Of a stretch of DNA of 64,000 nt, positions 53,787 through 62,783 are shown in pieces. This DNA comes from Chitinophaga niabensis (GTDB lineage Bacteria > Bacteroidota > Bacteroidia > Chitinophagales > Chitinophagaceae). The notes beneath the pieces are model-generated. The model ran no database searches. It was given only the letters and a program-made list of their open reading frames with translations, and was not told the DNA's origin. The translations under genes and the position numbers were made by a program. Numbering within the stretch: the first letter of the stretch is position 1; the number at the start of each line of letters is the position of its first letter. The DNA lies in the NCBI RefSeq assembly GCF_039545795.1, contig NZ_CP154260.1:2671001-2735000 (forward strand), in the 5' to 3' direction.

Positions 53787-54024
53787 ACAGAAGTGCTGCA
53801 GACTGTCTAAGTCAATTGCATCTTGAACGGAAGTGCTGCAGACCGCTGAGTCACTTTGCGTCATGAACAAAAGTGCTGCAGACTGTCTAGTCAATTGCGT
53901 CTTGAACGGAAGTGCTACAGACCACTGAGTCACTTTGCGTCATGAACAAAAGTGCTGCAGACTGTCTAGTCAATTGCGTCTTGAATGGAAGTGCTACAGA
54001 CCACTGAGTCACTTTGCGTCATGA
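53766..54024. repeat. 79-80-bp tandem repeat containing both convergent stop codons
   Basis: CTGAG marks unit starts at 53766, 53846, 53925 and 54004 (spacing 80, 79, 79). Each unit is itself two related blocks of about 40 bp (GTCACTTTGCGTCATGAAC...AGTGCTGCAGAC and GTCAATTGCGTCTTGAACGG...AGTGCTACAGAC). In the first unit the TGA ends the lipase gene; in the last unit the TCA read backwards (TGA) ends the oxygenase gene, whose FHDAK tail is coded by the repeat block. Confidence 0.92.
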
Positions 54025-54695
54025 AAAATAACCCCTAAAGTATAACGGCTGCCATTCCTCACTTCACTCACCCCATGTTTCATATTCGCCCTGTAATAGC
54101 CTGTCGTGCTTTTCGCCGGCCTGAAGTTGGTCGTGAAGATCACCATATCTCCTTTCCCGGGCCTGAGCACAATAGCCTTTGATTGCGCGCGGGGCCTTTG
54201 CTCTATCAGCACAAATTCACCACCTGTATAGTCTTCAGACAAACACACTACCAGCTGGAAAGGAAAGAAAAAGTCTCCATAAAGGTCCTGGTGCAGCGTG
54301 TTATGCCCTCCCCTGCCATATTGCAGGATCAGTACCGTTGGCTGCGTCTGCTGATGTTCTCTGCAAACAGCCTGTAATGCTTCGAATTCTGCAGGATATA
54401 CAGTAGGGATCTTCAATACCCGCATCCAGTCGTTTGCAATGGGTGCGAGTTGAGGATACACCTGTTCCCGGAGCTGCTGAATAAGCGGTGGCAATGGATA
54501 AGAGAAGTATTTGTATTCTCCCTGTCCAAAACGGTAACGCTCCATGGAGATCGTTTTCCTGTAGTGTTCCGGTTCATTGTATGCTTTCACAAGCCCATCG
54601 CATTCTTTAGCAGTAAGCACATCCTTCACTACAGCATATCCCTGTGCATGCATGGCTTCAGTTACAGCCTGCCAGTTGATGTTTTCCAGTTTCAT
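54009..54695 (-). CDS. 2-oxoglutarate/Fe(II) oxygenase
   Basis: 228 residues with a jelly-roll oxygenase core: NTLHQDLYGD gives the H-x-D iron pair, MKHGVSEV the distal His, and GSRYTLGVIFHD the 2-oxoglutarate-binding Arg. Related to prolyl-hydroxylase-like or AlkB-like enzymes; substrate unknown. The C-terminus FHDAK and the stop codon are encoded within the last unit of the convergent repeat array. Confidence 0.88.
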   Translation of the reverse strand: MKLENINWQAVTEAMHAQGYAVVKDVLTAKECDGLVKAYNEPEHYRKTISMERYRFGQGEYKYFSYPLPPLIQQLREQVYPQLAPIANDWMRVLKIPTVYPAEFEALQAVCREHQQTQPTVLILQYGRGGHNTLHQDLYGDFFFPFQLVVCLSEDYTGGEFVLIEQRPRAQSKAIVLRPGKGDMVIFTTNFRPAKSTTGYYRANMKHGVSEVRNGSRYTLGVIFHDAK

Positions 54696-54793
54696 ACCTG
54701 CAAGTTAGAACAGGCAGTAGTGCCGCCCTACCCGAAACTTGCTATTATGTATTCAGCACATTATTGATTAAATTGTAATTAAAACCTGGAAGA

Positions 54794-57094
54794 ATGCCCC
54801 GGATCATCCTGTTACTCCTGTTATACACCTCGTCTGCAATAGCGCAGCAGAAGTCGGACTCTGCCATCGTCAATACGCCATCCTCCTGGATCCAGCGGGA
54901 GATCAGTTTTATGAACAAACTGGAACTCTCCAGTGAATATGAAGTGGACACTATTGCCCTGCAAAAGGAGATCTCCCGGCTGGCCATCACCCTCACACTC
55001 ATGGAGCGCGATTTCTACACCCAGGTACATGCCCTGAACCTCCGCACCATTTATGATATCAAAATGGAAGTAGGCGCTATCACCCGAAAAGTGAGGAAGT
55101 GGCAGCAGCGCATGCGCAGATGGAATGATGAAATGGCAGGGAAAACATTACAAATAGAAAAGATCACCAGCGAAATAAAATACTTTACAGAACATGGCGA
55201 TTCCCTCTTAAAGGAATCCTATGCAAAAGAAATAGACTACCTCCAATGGCGGCACGACAGGGCCATTGGTAATGCATCCCGCATCCTCAAACTCTATACA
55301 ACCGTAGAAGACAGCCTGAACATCTTCAGCGGCAGAGCCTATGACCTCTATGACGATGCCGATGAAGTGCTCACCCGCAGGGAAATGTACCTCCTGCACC
55401 GCGACCTTCCTCCCATCTGGAAAGCCACGCCGGCAGATTATGCTGCCTCCTTCACCAGCACGGTTAAAACCACCTTCCTGCAAACGCTGGAAAACCTCCG
55501 TTTCTATGCAGAAAACTCCCTGAGCCGCATTGTATTGTTCAGGATCCTGATCTTCCTGCTTTGCCTCGTTCCGCTGCGGATGTTTAAAAAGAAAAAGGAG
55601 AAAGACCATCGTTTAATGTTCCTCAGCAAATACCCTTCTCTTTCCTCCACCATCATGGGAATGGTACTGGCACCCTTTATTTTCATTGATGCACCATATG
55701 CTTTCCTGGAAATGATCTTCATCAGCTTAACTGCGCTGGTAGGATACCTTACCTGGAAGGAACATCCTTATCTCAATAAAAAAGCTTTCTTCATACTGAT
55801 CTTCTCCTTCCTGCTGCTGATGCTGCTGAACTTCTTTATAACGGCCACCCTGGTAGGAAGGATCATTTTCAGCCTGTCTGTCTTACTGCTGCTGCCGCTT
55901 TGGATCTTCTACAAAGAGATCCCGGGTTATCCCATCAAACGAAAAAAAGCCATGCAGGCGTTCATCATTATCATAGCCGCACATATTGCCCTGGGTGCAG
56001 GATTAACCATCACCGGAAATTATACCCTGGGCAAATCCCTGATACTCGTAGCATTCGACACGGTGATCCTTAGTATGATGTTCTACATCGCAGTGCATGC
56101 ATTACTGGATTACCTCCTTATACTAATTGATCTCTTTAACGGCCGTAGCGAACATATCCGCATCAATGGCCAGCTCGTATATGACCATCTTCGCCCACTG
56201 TTCATTTTTATCTCCGTAGTCCTGATCCTGATCGGTTACCTCATCAATACCAATCTCTATGAAATAGTAATGACGGAGTTCAGGGACTTCTTCACCGAAC
56301 CGCGCTTTATCGGAGACGGGCAATTTACGTTCGGCAGTGTTGCCATTTTCCTGGGCAGTGTGTTCCTTGCTTTCTACATTGCGGGCATCCTGCGGAATAT
56401 GGTAGGTGCCCGGGAAGACAGTAAGGAGCATCGTAAAAGCAATATCGGGAGTTACCTGCTGCTGGGGCGTTTTCTGCTTATCTGTGGTGGTTTCTTTGTG
56501 GGAGTTGTAGCATCGGGGGTTTCTCTTTCCAACTTCACCATCGTACTCGGTGCTGTGGGTGTAGGCATTGGTTTTGGTTTGCAGAACATTGCCAGCAACC
56601 TTTTGTCCGGGATCATTATCGTATTTGAAAAACCTTTTGTGGTGGGAGACAGACTGGAAATATCCAACGAGCTGGGCAGGGTGAAGGAAATAGGTTTGCG
56701 TGCCACACGCCTCGCTATTATAGACGGGTCAGAGGTCTTAATCCCTAACGGCAAATTGCTCGCCAACGATCTCAAGAACTGGACGCTCACTAATAACCTC
56801 CGCAGGCTGGAATTACAGGTACCTACTGACCAGGATGTGAATCATGCACAGGTGATAGGCCTGATACAACAGGCTTTCTCAGAGATCCCGGAGATCATTA
56901 AAACCTCTCCTAATTACGCCGTTGTATCCGGCGTGGTGGAAGATATGCTGGTATTCACACTACATTTCTGGGTGGAGGATTCTGAGAACAGGATTATCAT
57001 GAAGGGAAAGGTCCTGGGCAGGATCCATGAGTTGTTCAAGGAACATCATATTTCTTATCCCAGGAGAGATGTATGGATCAATCCGGAACAGTGA
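54794..57094 (+). CDS. Large mechanosensitive channel (MscS family, MscK-like)
   Basis: 766 residues: signal peptide (MPRIILLLLLYTSSAIAQQ), a periplasmic coiled-coil region (about residues 25-230), eight or more membrane helices, then the MscS pore and beta domain (GVGIGFGLQNIASNLLSGII then IVFEKPFVVGDRLEI, VLIPNGKLL) and C-terminal domain. Osmotic safety valve of the large type. The 3' end and stop codon fall in a decayed copy of the downstream 40-bp repeat. Confidence 0.93.
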   Translation: MPRIILLLLLYTSSAIAQQKSDSAIVNTPSSWIQREISFMNKLELSSEYEVDTIALQKEISRLAITLTLMERDFYTQVHALNLRTIYDIKMEVGAITRKVRKWQQRMRRWNDEMAGKTLQIEKITSEIKYFTEHGDSLLKESYAKEIDYLQWRHDRAIGNASRILKLYTTVEDSLNIFSGRAYDLYDDADEVLTRREMYLLHRDLPPIWKATPADYAASFTSTVKTTFLQTLENLRFYAENSLSRIVLFRILIFLLCLVPLRMFKKKKEKDHRLMFLSKYPSLSSTIMGMVLAPFIFIDAPYAFLEMIFISLTALVGYLTWKEHPYLNKKAFFILIFSFLLLMLLNFFITATLVGRIIFSLSVLLLLPLWIFYKEIPGYPIKRKKAMQAFIIIIAAHIALGAGLTITGNYTLGKSLILVAFDTVILSMMFYIAVHALLDYLLILIDLFNGRSEHIRINGQLVYDHLRPLFIFISVVLILIGYLINTNLYEIVMTEFRDFFTEPRFIGDGQFTFGSVAIFLGSVFLAFYIAGILRNMVGAREDSKEHRKSNIGSYLLLGRFLLICGGFFVGVVASGVSLSNFTIVLGAVGVGIGFGLQNIASNLLSGIIIVFEKPFVVGDRLEISNELGRVKEIGLRATRLAIIDGSEVLIPNGKLLANDLKNWTLTNNLRRLELQVPTDQDVNHAQVIGLIQQAFSEIPEIIKTSPNYAVVSGVVEDMLVFTLHFWVEDSENRIIMKGKVLGRIHELFKEHHISYPRRDVWINPEQ

Positions 57095-57363
57095 TTATTT
57101 GTAAGGAATCGTACTTACATATTCAAAACATAGTTCACTTACAGGAATGAAACCCTACATGCTCAAAACATAGTTCACTTACAGGAATGAAACCCTACAT
57201 GCCTAAAACATAGTTCACTTACAGGAATGAAACCCTACATGCCCAAAACATAGTTCACTTACAGGAATGAAACCTACATGCCCAAAATATAGTTCACTTA
57301 CAGGAATGAAACCCTACATGCCCAAAACATAGTTCATTTGCGGGGATAAAACCGCACATGTTC
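57087..57363. repeat. 40-bp tandem repeat between convergent genes, carrying both stop codons
   Basis: Units begin AAAACATAG (one AAAATATAG) at 57125, 57165, 57205, 57245, 57284 and 57324: period 40, one unit of 39. The first four are almost identical. The last (57324-57363) is the actual 3' end of the deacetylase gene; its TGA (minus strand, 57334-57336) is preserved as TCA in the other units. A diverged copy at 57087-57124 holds the stop codon of the upstream channel gene. No spacers between units. Confidence 0.93.
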
Positions 57364-58044
57364 AAACACATAGTTCTCATGCTTCCGGAGGTTATCGATC
57401 AGCTGATGTAATTCACTTTCTTCCCATTTCTTCTGGAACATTTCATCATGTAGTAATACCACCAGGTGATCCCCTGTGATCAGCCGGGTTTCAATCTCCT
57501 TCGTCATCTGATCTACAGTCTGGATGGGGGTTGCATCTGAATCTTTATGCTGCCATTCCAGGTCCCAGCCGATCAGGGAAAAACCGTTAGCAGCCAGCAG
57601 ATCTGCAGCATCTTTGCCACTGGAGCCATCATCTTTAACCCGGGAACCTATGCGCCACATATTTCTGCCCGGAAGTCTTACTATCTTAAAGCGGAGATGC
57701 AGGGCCTGTTCATTCTTCTCAATATCTGCCAATACATTCTGCGCATTGCTGTAAAATTCCTTGTACTTATTATGCGCATGCGTGAAGCTATGGTTATAGG
57801 ATTCTACGAAATGATTTTGCTCATACATGTTATAATACCCCATGAATTTCCTGCTTTCTTCCACATGTTCTCCCACCAGGAATACACTGATCTTTAAACG
57901 TTCCGCGAGAATTACGCTGTCGATGTTCTCACTTCCTTTTAAAGGGCCGTCATCAAAAGTAAGGTAGATATATTTAATGGGGAGCTTGCTGTTGAAAGAA
58001 GAAAAAAGCAGCAGGCAGGTAATAGCAAAGAGGGCTGTTTTCAT
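57334..58044 (-). CDS. Polysaccharide deacetylase (NodB homology)
   Basis: 236 residues with signal peptide (MKTALFAITCLLLFSSFNS). NodB motifs: YLTFDDGPLKGS (catalytic Asp pair) and HSFTHAHNKY (His metal ligands H-x4-H like), RLPGRNMWRIG and WDLEWQHKD. Would deacetylate a cell-wall or exopolysaccharide. The final 13 codons are one 40-bp repeat unit. It lies downstream of xseB on the same strand, 65 nt away. Confidence 0.85.
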   Translation of the reverse strand: MKTALFAITCLLLFSSFNSKLPIKYIYLTFDDGPLKGSENIDSVILAERLKISVFLVGEHVEESRKFMGYYNMYEQNHFVESYNHSFTHAHNKYKEFYSNAQNVLADIEKNEQALHLRFKIVRLPGRNMWRIGSRVKDDGSSGKDAADLLAANGFSLIGWDLEWQHKDSDATPIQTVDQMTKEIETRLITGDHLVVLLHDEMFQKKWEESELHQLIDNLRKHENYVFEHVRFYPRK

Positions 58045-58109
58045 GATAGTGCAGGTTAATGGTTTTGCGTATTAACTTCATGATAGTGTTACTGAATAAT
58101 GCTTATACG

Positions 58110-58316
58110 TCACTTATTCCCGCCCTCCATATTAGCAATGATCTTATTCACCTCCTTCTCCGTAGCCCGCAGTTTCGCCTGACAATACGTGATCAGTTCC
58201 GATGCGCGTTTCACCTTTTCCGCTAATATATCCACCGTTACGGATTCTGTTTCTATTTCCCTTGAGATCTGTGCCAGCTCATTATAGGCATCCTCATATG
58301 TTAAAGTCTTTTCCAT
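58110..58316 (-). CDS. xseB: Exodeoxyribonuclease VII small subunit
   Basis: 68 residues: LTYEDAYNELAQISREIE and LAEKVKRASELITYCQAKLR followed by ATEKEV, the XseB helical hairpin. It regulates and assembles with XseA in single-strand DNA degradation. The gene begins inside the 3' end of xseA (23-nt overlap), ensuring coupled expression. Confidence 0.95.
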   Translation of the reverse strand: MEKTLTYEDAYNELAQISREIETESVTVDILAEKVKRASELITYCQAKLRATEKEVNKIIANMEGGNK

Positions 58317-59673
58317 CGTACTTTGTTTTTTGTTTTACAGTAGAAGTGATCTGTGTATCCATCAATATAATCTCCACATCCTGCCCCACCTTCAGATCAT
58401 CCGGATCACTTGTGATCTTATCATTCGTTTTCAGAATAGCGAACCCTTTCTTTAGGATATTATCCGGCGCCATCATCTTTATCAGGGAAGTATAATGCCC
58501 CAGGTATCCCAATTGGTTCTTGAGGTAAAGTGTTTTGAACGTTTTGATATTGCTGACAATATGCTCGATATCGCTCAGCCTGTTATATAAAATAACCCTC
58601 GGCGAAGATATCACCTGCGCCGAAATATTATTCAATGTATTCTGATGATTGAACAGGATGGTTTTGGCAGCTACGATCGTATCCTGCTGAATGGCCGAGA
58701 GGTTCTGGAAATGGAATGAAAAGATCTGCTGGGACCGGATGATAATATTCTGCTGAAAAGACAATAAGCCCTCTTCAAACTCCCTGTTATGTGCCAATAT
58801 AAATTCCGCAGCCTTGGTAGGGGTTTTAGTTGGCGTATGCGCCATCAGGTCTGCAATGGTTTCATTCTTCTGATGCCCGATACCGGTAATAACGGGAATA
58901 GGGAACCTGGCAATCGCACGGCCGATATCGTAATTATCAAAGATCAGGAAATCCGTTTGCGCCCCTCCGCCCCGTATGATCACCACTGCATCGTAGGCAA
59001 TTTTGGAATTGAACACTTCCAGCAGTTTATCAAAGAACTGGCGGGCATTACTTTCCCCCTGTACCACTGTATAATAGTAATCCAGCGAAAACTGGTAACG
59101 ATAGGGATTGTTCAGCAGTGTATGGGCAAAATCCTCGTTCCCCGCAGAGGTCCGGGAAGAGATCACCGCTATCTTCTGAATAACCACCGGCAGTGCCAGC
59201 TGGTTATTCCGGGTGATGTAACGATCGCCTGAACGTTGAATGAAAGGCTGGTTTTCCTGTACCAGTTTTTCCAGTGTAGCCTGGCGCTGCTGCTCCAGCA
59301 TGCCCAGTGTAAAATTGGGGTCTACATCCAGCACGTTCACCTGTAAACCATACACCGGGTGATATTGTACCGCCACATGCAGCAATACATGGATATTATT
59401 CGTAAAACGCTGCCCGGTGATCCTTTCAAAATGCGTAATACTATCAGAACCGGTGCCCCATGCTTTCCCCGAGATCCGGGCGATGATATTGCTGGAGTTC
59501 GGATCCTTCTCCACAAGCTCAAAATTGTGGTAGTTCTTTTGCGCCCGGAAGGTATGATTCGTGATATCCGCAATTACCCAGAAGGTGGCTGCACCAAAGG
59601 CATCATTAATGACAGCGTTGATCCTGCCATTCAGTTCTGATAGTCTTATATGATTTGTAGAGGGTGATTGCAT
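58294..59673 (-). CDS. xseA: Exodeoxyribonuclease VII large subunit
   Basis: 459 residues: N-terminal OB fold (RLSELNGRINAVINDAFGAA, FWVIADI), then the nuclease domain with KIAVISSRTSAGNEDF, AVVIIRGGGAQTDFLIFDNY, PVITGIGHQKNETIADLMAH and TPTKAAEF. Cleaves single-stranded DNA from either end into oligonucleotides. The ATG at 59673 is chosen; a TTG lies at 59682. A TATTTTTG box is just before it. Confidence 0.95.
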   Translation of the reverse strand: MQSPSTNHIRLSELNGRINAVINDAFGAATFWVIADITNHTFRAQKNYHNFELVEKDPNSSNIIARISGKAWGTGSDSITHFERITGQRFTNNIHVLLHVAVQYHPVYGLQVNVLDVDPNFTLGMLEQQRQATLEKLVQENQPFIQRSGDRYITRNNQLALPVVIQKIAVISSRTSAGNEDFAHTLLNNPYRYQFSLDYYYTVVQGESNARQFFDKLLEVFNSKIAYDAVVIIRGGGAQTDFLIFDNYDIGRAIARFPIPVITGIGHQKNETIADLMAHTPTKTPTKAAEFILAHNREFEEGLLSFQQNIIIRSQQIFSFHFQNLSAIQQDTIVAAKTILFNHQNTLNNISAQVISSPRVILYNRLSDIEHIVSNIKTFKTLYLKNQLGYLGHYTSLIKMMAPDNILKKGFAILKTNDKITSDPDDLKVGQDVEIILMDTQITSTVKQKTKYDGKDFNI

Positions 59674-59679
59674 TCCCTT

Positions 59680-59687
59680 CAAAAATA
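59680..59687 (-). promoter_or_regulatory. -7 box immediately upstream of xseA
   Basis: TATTTTTG on the minus strand, 6 nt before the ATG at 59673; transcription would start at or just before the ATG. Confidence 0.4.
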
Positions 59688-59698
59688 CCGGTTTTTTA

Positions 59699-60742
59699 CT
59701 AGAGCGTAGCCATATCTATCACAAACCTGTACCGCACATCTCCTTTCATCATCCTGTCGTATGCACCATTGATATCCTTAATGTCGATCACTTCAACATC
59801 GGACACAATGTTGTGTTCTGCGCAATAGTCCAGCATTTCCTGTGTTTCCGGAATCCCTCCGATCATAGAACCCGCCACACTGCGTCTTTTACCGATCAGG
59901 CTAAAACCCATGATCTCCATTGGTGTGGGAGGTACACCTACACAGATCTGCACACCATTGGTTTTGAGCATGGATTGTACCATGTTGTAATCGTGCGGGG
60001 CAGATACGGTATCGATGATAAAGTCGAAATAATTCCTCACACCTTTCACCTGCTCCTTATCTTTTGTGAGTACAAATTTATGCGCACCGAGGGCTTTGGC
60101 ATCCGCTTCCTTATCTGCGGAAGTACTCAGCATGGTTACTTCCGCTCCAAAAGCGGCGGCAAACTTCACGGCCATATGCCCGAGGCCACCCAGCCCCATT
60201 ACCCCTACTTTATGCCCCTTGCCTACTTTCCAGTGGCGTAGCGGGGAATAAGTGGTAATGCCTGCACACAGCAAGGGTGCTACATTTGCCAATGGCAGTT
60301 TTTCAGAGATACGGAGCACAAAGTCTTCATCCGTTACAATCAGGTTGGAATAACCACCATAGGTGGGGGCCTTTGTTTCCCTTTCGCGGGAATTATAAGT
60401 GCCGGTATTCCCGTTTTCGCAATACTGTTCTTCTCCCTTTTTACAGCTCTCACATTCCCTGCAGCTGTCTACCATACAACCAACACCCGCCAGATCCCCC
60501 ACTTTAAATTTCTTAACAGCGCTACCCACTTTGGTGACCCTGCCTACGATCTCATGCCCCGGCACCATTGGAAAAATGGAACCACCCCATTCATCACGGA
60601 CCTGGTGAATATCGCTGTGGCAAACACCACAGTACAAAATATCGAACTGTACATCATGCGGCCCCACTTCCCGGCGCTGGAAATTCCAGGGTGCCAGCGG
60701 AGTTGTCGCGTTTTGAGCTGCGTATCCTTTTACGTCTGACAT
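59699..60742 (-). CDS. Zinc alcohol dehydrogenase, YahK/cinnamyl type
   Basis: 347 residues, MDR zinc enzyme: catalytic zinc ligands in GVCHSDIHQ and GHEIVGRV, structural zinc cysteines in DSCRECESCKKGEEQYC, NADP-type Rossmann GLGGLGHMAVKFAAAFG. The PHDVQFDILYCGVCHSDIH start and the arrangement match NADPH-dependent aldehyde reductases such as YahK. Likely reduces diverse aldehydes. Single-gene unit. Confidence 0.93.
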   Translation of the reverse strand: MSDVKGYAAQNATTPLAPWNFQRREVGPHDVQFDILYCGVCHSDIHQVRDEWGGSIFPMVPGHEIVGRVTKVGSAVKKFKVGDLAGVGCMVDSCRECESCKKGEEQYCENGNTGTYNSRERETKAPTYGGYSNLIVTDEDFVLRISEKLPLANVAPLLCAGITTYSPLRHWKVGKGHKVGVMGLGGLGHMAVKFAAAFGAEVTMLSTSADKEADAKALGAHKFVLTKDKEQVKGVRNYFDFIIDTVSAPHDYNMVQSMLKTNGVQICVGVPPTPMEIMGFSLIGKRRSVAGSMIGGIPETQEMLDYCAEHNIVSDVEVIDIKDINGAYDRMMKGDVRYRFVIDMATL

Positions 60743-60858
60743 AAGAATTGGTTTAGTCTATAAAGTTACGGAACAGTTAAGTATTCAAACCATTGCATTT
60801 CAACCACTAATATTAACATTTCAGCACCTGGAGGCTAACAGCCCCCGTTATCTGTATC

Positions 60859-60866
60859 TACTTTTG
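60859..60866 (+). promoter_or_regulatory. -7 box of the methyltransferase gene
   Basis: TACTTTTG matches TAnnTTTG, 5 nt before the ATG at 60872. Confidence 0.4.
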
Positions 60867-60871
60867 AGGGT

Positions 60872-61768
60872 ATGAACATGCTCGAGAAGAAAACAGCAGA
60901 CCTCACCAGCACCTTTTCCAACCTTGATGCCAACAGGCTGGACCAGTTCCTGCTTACCTTCACCCATGAGGTACAGCAGCTGGAAAAATACTATTCCAGG
61001 GAGGTGATCACACATGCCATCCATCCCATCAGGCACCTGGCTGCCGCCTCTCCATTCCTCCAAAGAGCACAGCGCTGGCCCCGTGGTTACCAGGGCGATT
61101 TTCAGACCATAGAGCACATCCTCAATGCAGAGAATAAAGCCAGGCCCGGCACTATGGCTTATGCTATAGAGGACTTCTTTCTCCATTCCCCCATTTGCCA
61201 GCAACACCGCAACAAGGTAACAGCCCAGGCCGCATTGATCTCTTCCGTAATAGCAGGGAATGCAGCCGCGAGGATACTCTCCATCGGCTGTGGCACTTCG
61301 GCAGACCTTTATGCATGCAGCGAAGCCCTTGCCGCCTCAGCATGTGAAATAGTATTGGTAGATACAGATGCCAGCGCCCTGGAATATTCCCGCAGCAGGT
61401 TGCCGGAACTGGAAGGCAGGCTGAGTGTGATAGAAGGAAATATATACCGCATCGCAAAAAAGATCTCCGCTCATTTTGATCTCATTATTATCGGCGGTGT
61501 GTTTGATTACCTGGAAGATAAAGCCATTGTTGCCATCACCAAAGAACTAAGAGCTAAACTAAGTCCGGATGGCATCCTGTTCTTCACCAATATAGCCACA
61601 GGAAACCCTTACCGTGTAAGCATGGAATACCTGGCAGACTGGTGCCTGATAGAAAGAAGCAGTAACGATATTTTCAACCTGCTGAAAAGCAGTGGTGCGC
61701 ATGAACGTTATGAAATTGAAAAAGAAGATACAGGGCTCACTTATCTTGTAAAGGTTTATAAAAAATAA
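60872..61768 (+). CDS. Class I SAM-dependent methyltransferase
   Basis: 298 residues: helical N-terminal half (about residues 1-125), then a Rossmann methyltransferase domain with motif I ARILSIGCGTSADL, the acidic LVDTDASALEYSRSRL and LIIIGGVFDYLED. Substrate unknown; small-molecule or phospholipid-type methylation is as plausible as anything. Convergent with the SnoaL-like gene. Confidence 0.75.
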   Translation: MNMLEKKTADLTSTFSNLDANRLDQFLLTFTHEVQQLEKYYSREVITHAIHPIRHLAAASPFLQRAQRWPRGYQGDFQTIEHILNAENKARPGTMAYAIEDFFLHSPICQQHRNKVTAQAALISSVIAGNAAARILSIGCGTSADLYACSEALAASACEIVLVDTDASALEYSRSRLPELEGRLSVIEGNIYRIAKKISAHFDLIIIGGVFDYLEDKAIVAITKELRAKLSPDGILFFTNIATGNPYRVSMEYLADWCLIERSSNDIFNLLKSSGAHERYEIEKEDTGLTYLVKVYKK

Positions 61769-61769
61769 C

Positions 61770-62573
61770 TCACCAGGGCAATACCTGCACCAGCAGCTTC
61801 CAGCCTTCTGTTGTATGTGCCCAGATCCGCAGATAATTCGTTTTCTTATCATTGTACTTCATAATACCATAGGCATAAGCCAGGTCCTTACTTTTCGAAA
61901 TGCCGGTAGCAACAGGAATAAACTCATACTTAACCGGCAATCCCTGTAATCCCTGCATGATATTCTGCGGACCTTTTTTCGGAACCTGCCCCCGGATATT
62001 GAACAAAGAAGCATCTGTGATCACATCCCGGAACGCAGCCACAGAAAGGGAATCATACCGGCGGATCAGCCGCCGCTCCAATTCCTGTATACTTGTATCT
62101 GCAGCACCGGCAGGTGTGAAATAAGTAAGCGGCTGCTGTTGGTCATAAAGTGAAGGTTGAAGGTCCACCCCCAGATCTACCAGGAACTTCCATTCTCCAT
62201 TATCCGTTTTCCGCCATACCGTAGTATATCTCCCCGATCCAAGCAAAGGACCGGTAAGGGTTTGACGAAATTCAAAAGGACCGGTAGTGAATCCCAGGTC
62301 TCCGGCAGCGGCAATACCTGCATAGGTAGGATACCATTGCAGTTTGGCTTCCGTTTCCTGCGCCTTCTCCCAGAATTTGAGACCATTCTGTTCCCCTCCC
62401 GCTGTAAACACCACCCCGTTGCTATCCAGGTATTGCAGGAAAGCCTGCTTAATACTATGGCTGAGGGCGTGCTGTGCAAAGGACCTTTCCGCATTGACCA
62501 CTTGCTGAACGGATTGGGCAGACAACATAGAATACAGGAAACAACAGGGCAGGATCATCCAGCGCTTTTTCAT
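61770..62573 (-). CDS. Secreted SnoaL/DUF4440-like protein
   Basis: 267 residues with signal peptide (MKKRWMILPCCFLYSMLSAQ). Two NTF2-like halves can be seen: VNAERSFAQHALSHSIKQAF ... GRYTTVWRKTDNGEWKFLVDLG, and IQELERRLIRRYDSLSVAAF ... AYGIMKYNDKKTNYLRIWAH then TTEGWKLLVQVLPW. Such domains bind small ligands; enzymatic role not evident. Confidence 0.75.
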   Translation of the reverse strand: MKKRWMILPCCFLYSMLSAQSVQQVVNAERSFAQHALSHSIKQAFLQYLDSNGVVFTAGGEQNGLKFWEKAQETEAKLQWYPTYAGIAAAGDLGFTTGPFEFRQTLTGPLLGSGRYTTVWRKTDNGEWKFLVDLGVDLQPSLYDQQQPLTYFTPAGAADTSIQELERRLIRRYDSLSVAAFRDVITDASLFNIRGQVPKKGPQNIMQGLQGLPVKYEFIPVATGISKSKDLAYAYGIMKYNDKKTNYLRIWAHTTEGWKLLVQVLPW

Positions 62574-62783
62574 TTTTGCTCGTTTTAATGAATGTATATA
62601 ATCCCTCTATCCCGGGATCACGCAGTTCGTTAAATTGGCCGTTTTAATCGCTGAAATGATAAAATATCCCGCTCATTTGAAGGTATCGCCCGCATCATTT
62701 CAACTACCAAATCCGGCAGTTCGGTATTTTTTGCTTAAAAGCTGCAAGACAATTCGGATTTTTGTACAAATCAAACACAACGC

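Noticed and set aside
57087..57363. CRISPR-like array of 40-bp repeats
   Set aside because: Units are head-to-tail without spacers, and the unit is the end of a neighbouring gene; no cas genes are near.
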